DNA of 64,000 bases from Nocardiopsis eucommiae. Its GTDB lineage: Bacteria; Actinomycetota; Actinomycetes; Streptosporangiales; Streptosporangiaceae. Location of the stretch: NCBI GenBank assembly GCA_018388625.1, contig CP074402.1:3162001-3226000 (forward strand), read 5' to 3'. The stretch's first letter is position 1. Each line of letters starts with the position of its first letter. The notes under the pieces were generated by a model. The model made no database searches. It had not been told where the DNA came from and saw nothing but the letters and a program-made list of their open reading frames with translations. This document shows, piece after piece, positions 28,203 through 36,718 of this stretch. The position numbers and the translations under genes are program-made.

Positions 28203-30451
28203 TTGAGGCCCCTGTGGGGCCGGGTGGCCCTGGGCGCGGGCGCGGCCGCCACCGCCGTCCTCTTCACCGTCTCCGGCACGCCGCTGCTGCTCCATCACGC
28301 CGCCGCACTGACGCTGCCCACGTCCGCCGCACCGGTCGTGTCGCCCACGGACGGCGATCCCGACGCGCTTCGGGTCCGGGTGCTGTCCTCCCGGCCCGAC
28401 ACGGTCACGGGCGGGACGGCGCTGGTGCGTGTGGAACCGCCGCCCACGGTCGAACCGCACGAGGTGCGCCTGGCGGCGGACGGCGCGGACGTCACGGACG
28501 CGCTGCGCCCCGTACTCCTCCCCGAGGGCGGACACGTGTTGGAGGGGCTGGTCACGGACCTGCCCGAGGGGGTTCCGCCCTGGTGGCCACACTGACCGAG
28601 GGGGCGGCCCCGGCTCCCGGCGCCCCCACCGAGGCCCGGGTCGTGGTCACCAACCACCCGGCCTCCGGTCCCGTGTTCGCCGGGCCGCACCAGGATCCGT
28701 TCGTCTGCCAGACCGGGGAGTTCACGCTCGCCTGGGGTGGTGACCTGGGCGATCCGTCGGACGACGACTGCTCGGTGGAGACCGTGGTGGGCTACGTGTA
28801 CCGCACCACGGACGGCCGGTTCGCGCCGCTCCCGGAAGGGGGTTCCCTGCCCGCCGACGTCGCCCGCACGACCACCTCCACCGGTGAGGAGGTGCCGTAC
28901 ACGGTCCGGGTGGAGGCCGGAACCGCCAACCGTTCCGTGTACGAGACGGCCGTCCTGCACGACCCCCGCGACCCGGCCCCGGACCCGTGGACCGCTCCGG
29001 AGGGCTGGAACCGCCGCCTGGTGTACAAGTTCGGGGGCGGCTGCCCCGGAGGCTGGTTCGTGCAGGGGGCGCGGACCGCCGGGGTGGTGGACCACGGGAT
29101 GCTCTCCCAGGGGTACGCGGTGGCCTCAGCCTCTCTGAACGTGTTCGGGCACAACTGTGACGACCTGTTGGCCGCCGAGACCATGAGCGCCGTCAAGCAG
29201 CGGTTCATCCTTTCCCTCGGCGTCCCCGACCACACGCTGGGCTGGGGTTCCTCCGGTGGCGCCTACCAGTCCCACCAGATCTCCGACAACTATCCCGGGC
29301 TGCTCGACGGGATCGTGGTCTCCCAGAGCTACCCGGACGTCGGATTCGCGACCGTTCCCGCCGTGTCGGACGCCCTGCTGCTGCGCACCTACGCCGAGGC
29401 GCATCCGGATGCCCTGACCAGGGAGGAGCAGCGCGCGGTCTCCGGGTTCGGGACCTGGGAGGGGATCGGCGCGATGGCCGACGCCGCCGCCCGGATCGAT
29501 CCCCGGGGCGTGTGCCCGTCCGCGCTGCCGACCGAGGAGCACTACCATCCCGAGGACAACCCGGACGGCGCCCGCTGCGACGTGTTCTCCCACGCCCGCA
29601 ACGTCTACGGCACCGACCCCGAGACCGGGCAGCCCCGTCTTCCCCTGGACAACGTGGGGGTGCAGTACGGGTTGTCCGCTCTGCTCGACGGGGCCATCGA
29701 CGCCGACCAGTTCCTGCACCTGAACGAGCACGTCGGCGGGTTCGACCGGGACGGCGGGGTGGTGGCCGAACGCACCGTGGGCGACCCGACGGCGATCCGG
29801 GCCGCCCACGACAGCGGGCGGCTGCTCCACGGGGGCGGCGGACTGGCCGACGTCCCGATCGTGGACCACCGCCCCCACCAGGACCACGCCCCGGACGGGG
29901 ACATCCACATGCGGTACCACTCGTTCAGCACCCGCGAACGCCTGCTCGCCGCCAACGGCACCGCCGACAACCACGTGATGCTGGTGGAGGCGCACCGGGG
30001 CGGCGTGTTCTCCGCCGACCAGCCGGTGGCCGGACGCGCGCTGACCGAACTCGACGCGTGGGTGACCTCCGCCGCCGAGCTGGCCAGGGACGATCCCCGG
30101 GGTGCACCCGCCGAGCACCTGCGCGAGTCCCGCCCGGAGTGGCTCACGGACTCCTGCTGGATCGGGGACGAGCGCGTGGTCGCCCCGCAGCTGCCGTTGC
30201 CGGAGGGCGGGGGCGACCGCTGCGCCGACGCCTTCCCCACGTACGGCTCACCGAGGATCGTGGCGGGCGGCCCGCTCGCCTCCGACGTCGTCAAGTGCCG
30301 CCTCACCGATTTCGACGAGGTGGCACACCCGGCGGAGTTCGACGAGGACCAGGCCGAACGGGCCCGGGCGGTGTTCGCGGACGGGGTGTGCGACTGGTCG
30401 GAGCCGGGCGAGGGCCAGCGGCCCCCGCAGGGTCCGTGGCAGTCCTTCTGA
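28203..30451 (+). CDS. Secreted DUF6351-type alpha/beta hydrolase-like protein (one apparent frameshift)
   Basis: Repaired length about 749 residues. A TTG at 28203 gives a signal peptide: RPLWGRVALGAGAAATAVLF then a second hydrophobic stretch before ALTLPTSAAP. The mature part has VCQTGEFTLAWGGDLG, LVYKFGGGCPGGWFVQGA, a serine-nucleophile motif in LGWGSSGGAYQSHQISDNYP, and PIVDHRPHQDHAPDGDIHMR. This layout matches the DUF6351 group, related to tannase/feruloyl esterases; the substrate is unknown. Paired cysteines fit an exported protein. The G run 28568-28572 has lost one base; repair joins LPEGG to SALVATLTEG. Stop 30449-30451, 14 bp from the converging ArsR gene. Confidence 0.8.
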
Positions 30452-30465
30452 GCCGAGGACCCGCG

Positions 30466-31014
30466 TCAGTCCTCGGGGATGTCGTGCAGGATGAGCGCTC
30501 CGCCGCGCAGGGGACGGTCTCGGCGCTGGTGGTCGGTGGTGACGTACTCGTCGATGACGGCGAGGAGCCGCCGGTTGAACTCGGCGACCTCCTCCTCGTT
30601 CAGGTGCAGGGCGAAGCGCCCCACGAGTTGGACGGAGTCGGGGTCGGCCTCGTCGAGTTCGGTGGTGAACGCGGCGAGCGGTGAGGAGTGTTCCTCCGTG
30701 GGGGTGCCACGGAGCGGGTCGTCCAGCCACCAGGTCTCCCCGGTGGCGCGGTAGGGCTTCTCCAGCGCTCCGGCCGCGCCCTTGCGCACCGGTCCGGCGA
30801 CGAGGAATCCCACGTCCACCAGGGCGCGGACGTGGTGCAGCACGGTGCCGGGGTTGGTGTCGAGCCGGTCCGCGAGCTCCCGGTTGGTGCGGTCCCTGCT
30901 CAGGCACAGGCGCAGGATGCGCAGGCGCAACGGGTGGCCGAGGGCCTTGGCCTCCCGGGCGGTGGCCGGGCGCCGCTGGCGCGGGGCGGGCTGTTCGGGG
31001 TCCGGTTCTGCCAT
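30466..31014 (-). CDS. ArsR-like winged-helix regulator
   Basis: 182 residues. The winged helix is KALGHPLRLRILRLCLSRDR, then NRELADRLDTNPGTVLHHVR and LVDVGFLVAGPVRKGAAGA. The C-terminal 90 residues are acidic with YRATGETWWLDDP and LHLNEEEVAEFNRRLLAVID. This form (about 180-200 residues, no metal-binding cysteines) is frequent in actinomycetes, usually next to an MFS exporter. Here such an exporter lies 700 bp away behind a GNAT gene and carries a strong operator, so it is the likely target. ATG at 31014. Confidence 0.85.
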   Translation of the reverse strand: MAEPDPEQPAPRQRRPATAREAKALGHPLRLRILRLCLSRDRTNRELADRLDTNPGTVLHHVRALVDVGFLVAGPVRKGAAGALEKPYRATGETWWLDDPLRGTPTEEHSSPLAAFTTELDEADPDSVQLVGRFALHLNEEEVAEFNRRLLAVIDEYVTTDHQRRDRPLRGGALILHDIPED

Positions 31015-31097
31015 GGGTGCAGCCTAGGGCCAGTTCCGCGGACCGGCGGAACCTCCGCCTGGTCGGCGAGCGGTCGACCAGCGGACGGATCGGGCGC

Positions 31098-31594
31098 TCA
31101 GGCGTCGAGGGTTCTCAGGTCGAGGCGCCAGTCGTTGGACGGCAGCCAGGTGCCCGGGGGTACTCGAAGGACACCTCGCCGACCAGCTCGAACCCGGCCC
31201 GGCGGCAGACCGCGTTGGACACCGCGTGATCCACGTGGGGAAACGCGTGCAGGTGACGCCGGGTGCCCCGCACCGCAGCCCGACCGGCGGCCAACCGCAG
31301 GGCGACCGCCGCGTACCCGTGACCGCCGAACTCCGGAAGGATCGCGTACCCGGTCTCGTGGACCTGCTGCCCCCGCCACTCTCGTTCCCAGTACCCGACC
31401 GAACCGATCGCCACCGTGCCGAGCCGGACGATCAGCATCTCACCGCCGCTGAGGCTCAGGTAGCGCTGGTGCCGGTCGACGACCGCCTGTTCGGTCTCGG
31501 GTCCCCCGAGGTGCCCGGTCATCTCGGGGGTGTTCTGGCGGCGCAGAACCTCCAGGGCTGACTCGGACCACGGTTCGAGGCGGAGAGCGTTCAT
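31098..31594 (-). CDS. GNAT-family N-acetyltransferase, RimJ/RimL type (one apparent frameshift)
   Basis: Repaired length 165 residues. The acetyl-CoA fold is visible: LRLEPWSESALEVLRRQNTP, IVRLGTVAIGSVGYWEREW, ETGYAILPEFGGHGYAAVAL (the acetyl-CoA pyrophosphate loop) and HAVSNAVCRRAGFELVGEVS. The G run 31156-31160 has lost one base; repair replaces the tail with YPPGTWLPSNDWRLDLRTLD, which ends in the usual beta-strand. ATG 31594. The substrate is unknown: protein N-termini, small amines or antibiotics are all possible. Divergent from the MFS exporter, whose operator region it shares. Confidence 0.84.
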
Positions 31595-31663
31595 GCTGGG
31601 CACCGTACACCCGGCCACCGACATGGGGGCTGAACGCGGAACGCGGCACTGATTGAGCAACCC

Positions 31664-31689
31664 CAATCGATTGAGTTTTCTCAATCGAT
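31664..31689. promoter_or_regulatory. ATCGATTGAG inverted-repeat operator of the MFS exporter
   Basis: ATCGATTGAG at 31666-31675 and CTCAATCGAT at 31680-31689 are perfect 10-bp arms around TTTT. The palindrome CAATCGATTG overlaps the left arm (31664-31673), and a further ATTGAG half-site lies at about 31652. It ends 16 bp before ATG 31706, overlapping the expected promoter, so a bound repressor would block the exporter and perhaps the GNAT gene. Clear low-GC island. Confidence 0.8.
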
Positions 31690-31705
31690 CTGTCAGTCTC
31701 GACGT

Positions 31706-32983
31706 ATGTCCGACCCCCAAGGGCACACGCCCCCTGATCCCCTGACCGAGACCTCACCCGTGACCCGCTCGCTGGGCGGAGGGTTCTGGAGGGTGTGGAC
31801 CTCGTCCGGACTCTCGAACCTGGCGGACGGTGTCCTGAAGGTCGCCCTGCCCCTGGCGGCCCTGCGCTTCACCGATTCCCCCGTCCTCGTCGCGGGCGTC
31901 ACCGTGGCCCTGGGCCTGCCCTGGCTCCTGTGCGCCCTGCCCGCCGGTGCCCTGGCCGACCGCATGGACCGGCGACGGGCCATGGTCGGCGCCAACGCCG
32001 TACGCGGTGCCCTCGTCCTCCTGCTGGCCGTGGGGCTGGCACTGGACGTGGGATCGATCTGGCTGCTGTACGCGGCCGCGTTCCTGATCGGCACGGCCGA
32101 GACCCTGTACGACACCTCCGCGCAGTCGATCCTGCCGCAGATGGTCCACCGTGACCGGCTCTCCCGGGCCAACGGGCGGCTGTACGCGGTGGAGTTCACC
32201 TCCCAGCAGTTCGTCGGCCCGCCCCTGGGCGGCGCCCTGGTGGGAGCGAGTGTGGCCCTGGCGTTCGTGACCCCGGCCGCGCTGTGGGTGGCCGCCCTGG
32301 GCGTCCTGCTCCTGGTACGCGGAGGGTTCCGGGTCGAACGCACGGGACCGCCCACCAGCGTGCGCGCCGACATCGGCCAGGGACTGCGCTTCCTGTGGTC
32401 CCACCGTCTCCTGCGTTCGTTCGCCGTGATGGTCGGGGTCTCCAACTTCGCCACCAGCGCCTGCTTCGCGGTCATCGTGCTGTACGCGGTGGGCCCGGAC
32501 TCCCCGATGGGGTTGTCCGAACCCGCCTACGGCGCGCTCCTGACCGCCCTGGCCGCAGGGAGCCTGTTGGGGTCGTTCGTGGCCGAGTGGTGCGAGCGGG
32601 TGCTCGGCCGGGCCCTCGCCCTGCGGCTGTGCGTCCCCCTGTTCGCGCTGTTCCTGCTGGTCCCCGGCCTGACGCCCGACGTCTGGCTGGTGGGAGCCGG
32701 ATTCTGCCTCGGCGGCGTCGGGATCACGGTGTGGAACGTCATCACCGTGTCGCTGCGTCAGCGTGTGACCCCGGCCGACCTGATGGGTCGAGTCAACAGC
32801 GTCTACCGCCTGCTGGCCTGGGGCACCATGCCCCTGGGCGGGCTGGCGGGCGGGCTGCTCGCGGAGTTCCTCGGGGTCCGGGCGGTGTTCCTCGGCATGG
32901 GGGTGCTCATGCTGACCCTGCTGGTCCCCCTCGGGCGGATGCACGAGGCGGACCTGACGGACCGTCCGCGGCGGAGGGACTGA
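31706..32983 (+). CDS. MFS exporter (multidrug-type)
   Basis: 425 residues with 10-12 hydrophobic helices. FWRVWTSSGLSNLADGVLKV starts the first helix; AGALADRMDRRRAMVGANAV is the conserved loop between helices 2 and 3; RANGRLYAVEFTSQQFVGPP and PADLMGRVNSVYRLLAWGTM are typical of the actinobacterial macrolide/multidrug-like (MefA-type) MFS group. It probably exports a drug or metabolite using the proton gradient. A strong operator lies just upstream, and an ArsR-type regulator plus a GNAT gene lie on the other side. Intact frame. Confidence 0.87.
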   Translation: MSDPQGHTPPDPLTETSPVTRSLGGGFWRVWTSSGLSNLADGVLKVALPLAALRFTDSPVLVAGVTVALGLPWLLCALPAGALADRMDRRRAMVGANAVRGALVLLLAVGLALDVGSIWLLYAAAFLIGTAETLYDTSAQSILPQMVHRDRLSRANGRLYAVEFTSQQFVGPPLGGALVGASVALAFVTPAALWVAALGVLLLVRGGFRVERTGPPTSVRADIGQGLRFLWSHRLLRSFAVMVGVSNFATSACFAVIVLYAVGPDSPMGLSEPAYGALLTALAAGSLLGSFVAEWCERVLGRALALRLCVPLFALFLLVPGLTPDVWLVGAGFCLGGVGITVWNVITVSLRQRVTPADLMGRVNSVYRLLAWGTMPLGGLAGGLLAEFLGVRAVFLGMGVLMLTLLVPLGRMHEADLTDRPRRRD

Positions 32984-33040
32984 GGAACCGGCCGGGAATT
33001 CCGGTGGACGCCGCCCGGTCCCCTCCGTGAGGATGGCCGC

Positions 33041-33865
33041 GTGACACACGACCACCCCGGCCCGGAGGACGACGTCGAGGTCCTGGAGGGCGGCAACGTC
33101 TCCGACCGGGTCCTGCGGATCGGCGGCACCGTGCGCAAGCCCTGGCTGCCCTCCTCCCCGGCGGTGACCTCCCTGCTGGAACACCTCCGTCGACGCGGCT
33201 ACACCGGCGCCCCGGTCACCTACGGCGAACGCCCCGAGGGCCACCAGTGCCTGGCGTACGTCCCCGGCGTCCCGGCCGACCGGATGCCGCCCATGACCAC
33301 CGAGGAGCTCCGCGAACTGGGCGCGATGGCCCGGCGGCTGCACGACCTCACCGCCGGTTTCCGGCCTCCGGAGGAGGCCGGATGGGAACGCCTCTTCCCG
33401 CCCGAGGAACCCGAGGTGATCTGCCACAACGACCTCGCCCCCTGGAACCTGGTCCGTGATCGGGAGGGGACACAGGAGGCGTTCGCCGGGGGCGGGCGGC
33501 GGTCCGAGTCCTGGTGCCTCATCGACTGGGACGGTGCCGGTCCGGCCAGTCGGATGGGCGACCTCGGCTACGCCGCGCACGGGTTCGTCCCCCTGCACGA
33601 GGGCGGCGACCCCGAGGCCGACGGCCGGAGGCTGCGGGCGCTGGCCGACGGCTACGGCTGCGACGCCGAACAGCGCCGGGCCCTTCCCGGAGCGGCGCTG
33701 CGTCGGGTGCGCGGGATGTTCGACGTCCTGGAGGAGGGCGCACGGACCGGCAGGATGCCGTGGGCGCGTCTGCACGCCGAGGGGCACGCCGACCACTGGG
33801 GCCCGGCCTCGGAGTACGTCGCGCGACACCAGGAGCGCTGGATCGAGGTGCTGACCGAGCCGTGA
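33041..33865 (+). CDS. Aminoglycoside phosphotransferase-like (APH) kinase
   Basis: 274 residues, GTG start at 33041. The kinase-like fold has VLRIGGTVRKPWLPSSPAV in the nucleotide lobe, the catalytic Brenner motif ICHNDLAPWNLV (HND, aspartate as base) near residue 129, and the metal-binding aspartate in CLIDWDGAGPASRMGDLGYA. The family phosphorylates aminoglycosides, choline, sugars or other small alcohols; without a closer match it should not be called a resistance gene. It follows the MFS exporter by 57 bp on the same strand and could be co-transcribed with it. Confidence 0.84.
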   Translation: MTHDHPGPEDDVEVLEGGNVSDRVLRIGGTVRKPWLPSSPAVTSLLEHLRRRGYTGAPVTYGERPEGHQCLAYVPGVPADRMPPMTTEELRELGAMARRLHDLTAGFRPPEEAGWERLFPPEEPEVICHNDLAPWNLVRDREGTQEAFAGGGRRSESWCLIDWDGAGPASRMGDLGYAAHGFVPLHEGGDPEADGRRLRALADGYGCDAEQRRALPGAALRRVRGMFDVLEEGARTGRMPWARLHAEGHADHWGPASEYVARHQERWIEVLTEP

Positions 33866-33877
33866 TCCCCCGTCCGG

Positions 33878-34579
33878 TCAGTCGGGCCGGGCCCACACGA
33901 GGGCGGCCGAGATCGGGTACCCCCGGTACCGTTCCCACTTGGGCTTGGCCGCCACCCAGCCGTCGTCCACGACCGCCTCGTTCAGCTCCTCCAGGCGCCA
34001 GCCGCTGGCCAGGGCCGCGCTCACGTGGTCACCGAGCAGGTGCACGTGGGTGGTGATGGCGACCTCCTCCCCCGAGGCGTCGGTGAAGTGCGTGGGCATG
34101 CCGGAGGCCATGATGAACTGCGGGTGGTAGGCGACCAGCACACAGCGGCCTCCCGGCCGGGTCAGCCGCCACGCCTCGGCGTAGAACGGCGTGAGGTCGG
34201 GCAGGTGCTCGTCGATGAGCGAGGCGATCACCAGGTCGTAGGTGTGGCCCGGCAGTCCGGTCGCACGGACGTCGCCCCGGGTGAGGGTGTCGTGGGCGCC
34301 CCGCTCCTCGGCGAGGGAGAGCATCCCGGCGCTGAGGTCCACCCCGTCCACGTGCTCCACGCCCCTGCCACGCAGCCATGATCCCGTGCGTCCGGTGCCG
34401 CAGCCGAGGTCGGCGGCGCGGCGGACCCGGGACCAGTCGGGTGCGGTGAGTCCGTCGAGGAGGGCGAGGTCCATGGCGTCGAGCACCGAGTCCTCGTAGG
34501 TGCTGGACCAGCCGTCGTAGCCGGTGGCCACGTCGACCGTGCGGTAGTGACGCGTGTCGAAGTCGGAGAAGTCAGGCAT
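33878..34579 (-). CDS. Class I SAM-dependent methyltransferase
   Basis: 233 residues. Motif I is AADLGCGTGRTGSWLRGRGV, followed by VDGVDLSAGMLSLAEERGA (acidic ribose-binding residue), DLVIASLIDEHLPDLTPFY and RLTRPGGRCVLVAYHPQF. The N-terminus YRTVDVATGYDGWSSTYED is typical of small-molecule methyltransferases of the UbiE/BioC class. ATG 34579. It converges with the phosphotransferase (12 bp between stops) and its start region backs on to the erm leader. The substrate is unknown. Confidence 0.84.
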   Translation of the reverse strand: MPDFSDFDTRHYRTVDVATGYDGWSSTYEDSVLDAMDLALLDGLTAPDWSRVRRAADLGCGTGRTGSWLRGRGVEHVDGVDLSAGMLSLAEERGAHDTLTRGDVRATGLPGHTYDLVIASLIDEHLPDLTPFYAEAWRLTRPGGRCVLVAYHPQFIMASGMPTHFTDASGEEVAITTHVHLLGDHVSAALASGWRLEELNEAVVDDGWVAAKPKWERYRGYPISAALVWARPD

Positions 34580-34678
34580 GGGGCCGAGTATGGCGCGACC
34601 GTCGTGGTTCGTGCGAGCGTGTTTTCGGCGGCCCCGGCCCGCCGTGGGGCAGACGGTCCGGGCGGGCCGGAAAACCCG

Positions 34679-34708
34679 TTGCCGGACTGTGGCCCCCTCA
34701 CCTAACGT
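34679..34708 (+). promoter_or_regulatory. erm leader promoter
   Basis: A -35 TTGCCG (34679-34684), an 18-bp spacer and a -10 TAACGT (34703-34708) form the best promoter in the window. AAAA lies 4 bp upstream of the -35. The start point would fall at about 34714-34716, on the ATG of the small ORF, so that ORF is probably translated from a leaderless message. Confidence 0.65.
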
Positions 34709-34715
34709 GCTGTCC

Positions 34716-34811
34716 ATGTCAGCCTTCTGCGCGATCGTTCGCGGCCAGCACGCCTGGTCCGTGGTCGCTCCCTCCCACACCCGTCACCGTTCCGTACCAC
34801 TGGACCGGTAG
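34716..34811 (+). CDS. Candidate erm leader peptide (31 residues)
   Basis: ATG 34716 to TAG 34809-34811 encodes 31 residues beginning MSAFCAIVRGQHAW and ending SVPLDR. It sits directly on the predicted transcription start and 291 bp before the erm start. Inducible erm genes are usually controlled by a drug-stalled leader peptide that reshapes downstream RNA; position, size and following hairpins fit this. The peptide has no published stalling motif that I can name (AIV near residue 6-8 is only reminiscent), so the assignment rests on arrangement. Confidence 0.5.
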   Translation: MSAFCAIVRGQHAWSVVAPSHTRHRSVPLDR

Positions 34812-34840
34812 CCGAACCCCTCCGAGCGCACCGCCGTTTC

Positions 34841-34862
34841 CGCCCCCGTTTTCCCCGGGGCG
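34841..34862 (+). terminator. Leader hairpin between the small ORF and erm
   Basis: CGCCCC (34841-34846) pairs with GGGGCG (34857-34862) across a pyrimidine-rich loop with TTTT. It begins 30 bp after the leader stop and could act as a pause or attenuator. Confidence 0.35.
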
Positions 34863-35005
34863 ACGTCGGCGGTGCCAGGAGAGTCATGCCCGTGTCGGGT
34901 CACGTCGCTCCGCGCGCCGTGCCCCGGACGGGACGAGTGTCGATCCGCCGCGTACCGGTCCAGGCCCTGCCGACGTCCTTCCCTTTCGGACGGGCGGCCT
35001 TGGAT

Positions 35006-35040
35006 CACACCGGTCTCCGGTGTGCGCCCACCCCGGTGTG
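35006..35040 (+). promoter_or_regulatory. Alternative hairpins in the erm leader
   Basis: CACACCGG (35006-35013) can pair with CCGGTGTG at 35017-35024 or with an identical CCGGTGTG at 35033-35040. One left arm with two equal right arms gives mutually exclusive stems, the arrangement used in attenuators. It lies 63 bp before the erm start. Confidence 0.45.
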
Positions 35041-35102
35041 GCGTTCCCTCGTGCCGCCCGTCCACGTCAGTCCGCCCTCCGAGGCGGCAGAACGGACCAC
35101 GC

Positions 35103-35998
35103 GTGGCACGCCACTCCCGCAGAGACCCCGCCCACCGGACCCCCGACCGACGCAACGACGGTTCCGGCAAGGGGGCACGCGCCCGAACAGACGGCGGCGG
35201 CTCTCCCAGAACTTCCTCACCGACCCCGGCACCGCGCGCTGGGTCGTACGGCTGTCCGGGGTGACCTCCGACGACCTCGTGGTCGAGATCGGCCCCGGTG
35301 ACGGAGCCGTCACCCGGTTCCTCGCCCGGACGACCCACCGGGTGATCGCGTACGAACTCGACCCCCGGCTGGCCGAACGGCTCGCGGCCCGCTACCGGGA
35401 CCCCGCCAGGGGCGTGCGGATCGTCCACGGCGACTTCACCCGGGCACGGCCGCCCCGTGCGCCGTTCTCCGTGGTCGGCAACATCCCCTACTCCCGGACC
35501 TCCGACATCGTCCGCTGGTGCCTGGAGGCGCCGGGACTCGGTTCGGCCACCCTCGTGACGCAGCTGGAGTACGCCCGCAAACGCACCGGGGCCTACGGGA
35601 GGTGGAGTCTGGTCACCGTGCTCAGCTGGCCGTGGTGGTCGTGGCGGCTGGCCGGGCGGATCGGTCGCGACCGCTTCCATCCCGTGCCTCGGGTGGACGC
35701 CGGGATTTTGGTGCTGGAGAGGCGAGCCGCGCCTTTGGTGCCCCCGGAGCGACGGGCCGAGTACCGGCGGGTGGTCGAACTCGGTTTCGGCGGCGTGGGC
35801 GGCTCCCTGGCGGCGTCGCTGTCCCGGGTGTACCCCGCAGGGCGCGTGACCGCCGCCCTGCGGTCGGCGCGGGTGCCCGGCGGCGCGCCGGTGGGGCTGG
35901 TCCACCCCGACCAGTGGGTGGAGGTCTTCCGGTCCCTGGCCGGTTCCGGCCGGGAGGGCGCGCGACGGGAACGTCGAGGGCGGACACCCCTGACCTAG
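35103..35998 (+). CDS. erm: Erm-type 23S rRNA (adenine-N6) methyltransferase (one apparent frameshift)
   Basis: Repaired length 298 residues. RRRLSQNFLTDPGTA opens the fold; SAM motif I is VEIGPGDGAVTRFLA; YELDPRLAERLAARY is the ribose-binding segment; the catalytic motif is NIPYSRTSDIVRWCLEAPG; TLVTQLEYARKRTGAYGRWS and HPVPRVDAGILVLERR are close to ErmE-type enzymes of antibiotic producers. Erm dimethylates A2058 of 23S rRNA, giving macrolide-lincosamide-streptogramin B resistance. The body is joined to an N-terminus VARHSRRDPAHRTPDRRNDG in another frame by one base at the G run 35171-35175, which sets the start at GTG 35103. A leader with a small ORF precedes it. Confidence 0.87.
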
Positions 35999-36007
35999 CG
36001 TGGAGGG

Positions 36008-36581
36008 ATGCGAAGAATCCTCCCTTGCGCCCTGGTCCTTCCGATCCTCCTGCTCACCGGCTGCGGTACCCCGGAACGGGAGGTCACCGCGGAACCGCCG
36101 GAACCGCCCGGGACCGCCACCGACCCGTCCGGGTCACCGACGGACGAGTGGGAGGAGCCGGAGGGCGATGAGGGGGACGACTCCGCGGAGGGGACCGTGC
36201 GCGGCTCCGAGTACGCCTTCGGAGAGGGAGCGGTCTTCCCGTACCCGGTCGGCGCCTACGAGGAGGAGTTCCGGGAGGGGGTGGAGGAGGACGTGGTCTA
36301 CACGGTGGACGACGTCGCCCTCACCCCCTCCGGACAGGTGGGGTTCACCCTGACCCTGGAGGTGCCGGAGCTGGGCCGCGTCCTCGGCACGGGGTTCCTG
36401 GACGTGCGGTGTTCGTACGAGGGCCACGAGGGCCCCGCCACCACGGAGGCGCCGCTCGGTGAGCTGGAGACCGGTACGCACGTGACGCACATGGTGTGCG
36501 GGGGCCGGACTCCCCTCCTCCGTGCTGGTCTCGGTGGTGAACGGCGAGGACGAGGCGGACTTCGCAGGCCCGGTGGGGTGA
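36008..36581 (+). CDS. Putative secreted lipoprotein (two apparent frameshifts)
   Basis: Repaired length about 191 residues. The lipoprotein signal is RRILPCALVLPILLLTGCG, with the lipidated cysteine at residue 19. A Pro/Glu/Asp-rich linker (to about residue 60) precedes a beta-rich domain, YTVDDVALTPSGQVGFTLTL and FLDVRCSYEGHEGPAT with VTHMVC. To reach the natural ending SSVLVSVVNGEDEADFAGPV, one base must be added at the G run 36500-36504 and one at the C run near 36512-36515. I recognise no family beyond DUF4352-like beta-sandwich similarity. It starts 10 bp after erm on the same strand, so it may be co-transcribed with it. Confidence 0.68.
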
Positions 36582-36718
36582 GCGGTGCGCGAGGGATCGG
36601 GCCCGACGGTGCACCGGTCGGGTGGCGTTGGCGGCTCCGGGCTGGGGTGGATGGCTCCGGTCGGGGTGGCGGCGAGGAGGCGGCGGCGCGGGGACCCTGA
36701 CTCCGCCGCCCGCCGCGC

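Noticed and set aside
34886..35102. Extended 370-residue Erm from the ATG at 34886
   Set aside because: The extra 70 residues match nothing in Erm proteins; the Erm-like N-terminus lies in a different frame from GTG 35103 and joins after one base at the G run 35171-35175.
31706..35998. Mobile resistance element (MFS, APH-like, erm)
   Set aside because: No transposase, integrase, terminal repeat or target duplication, and GC and codon use match the chromosome.
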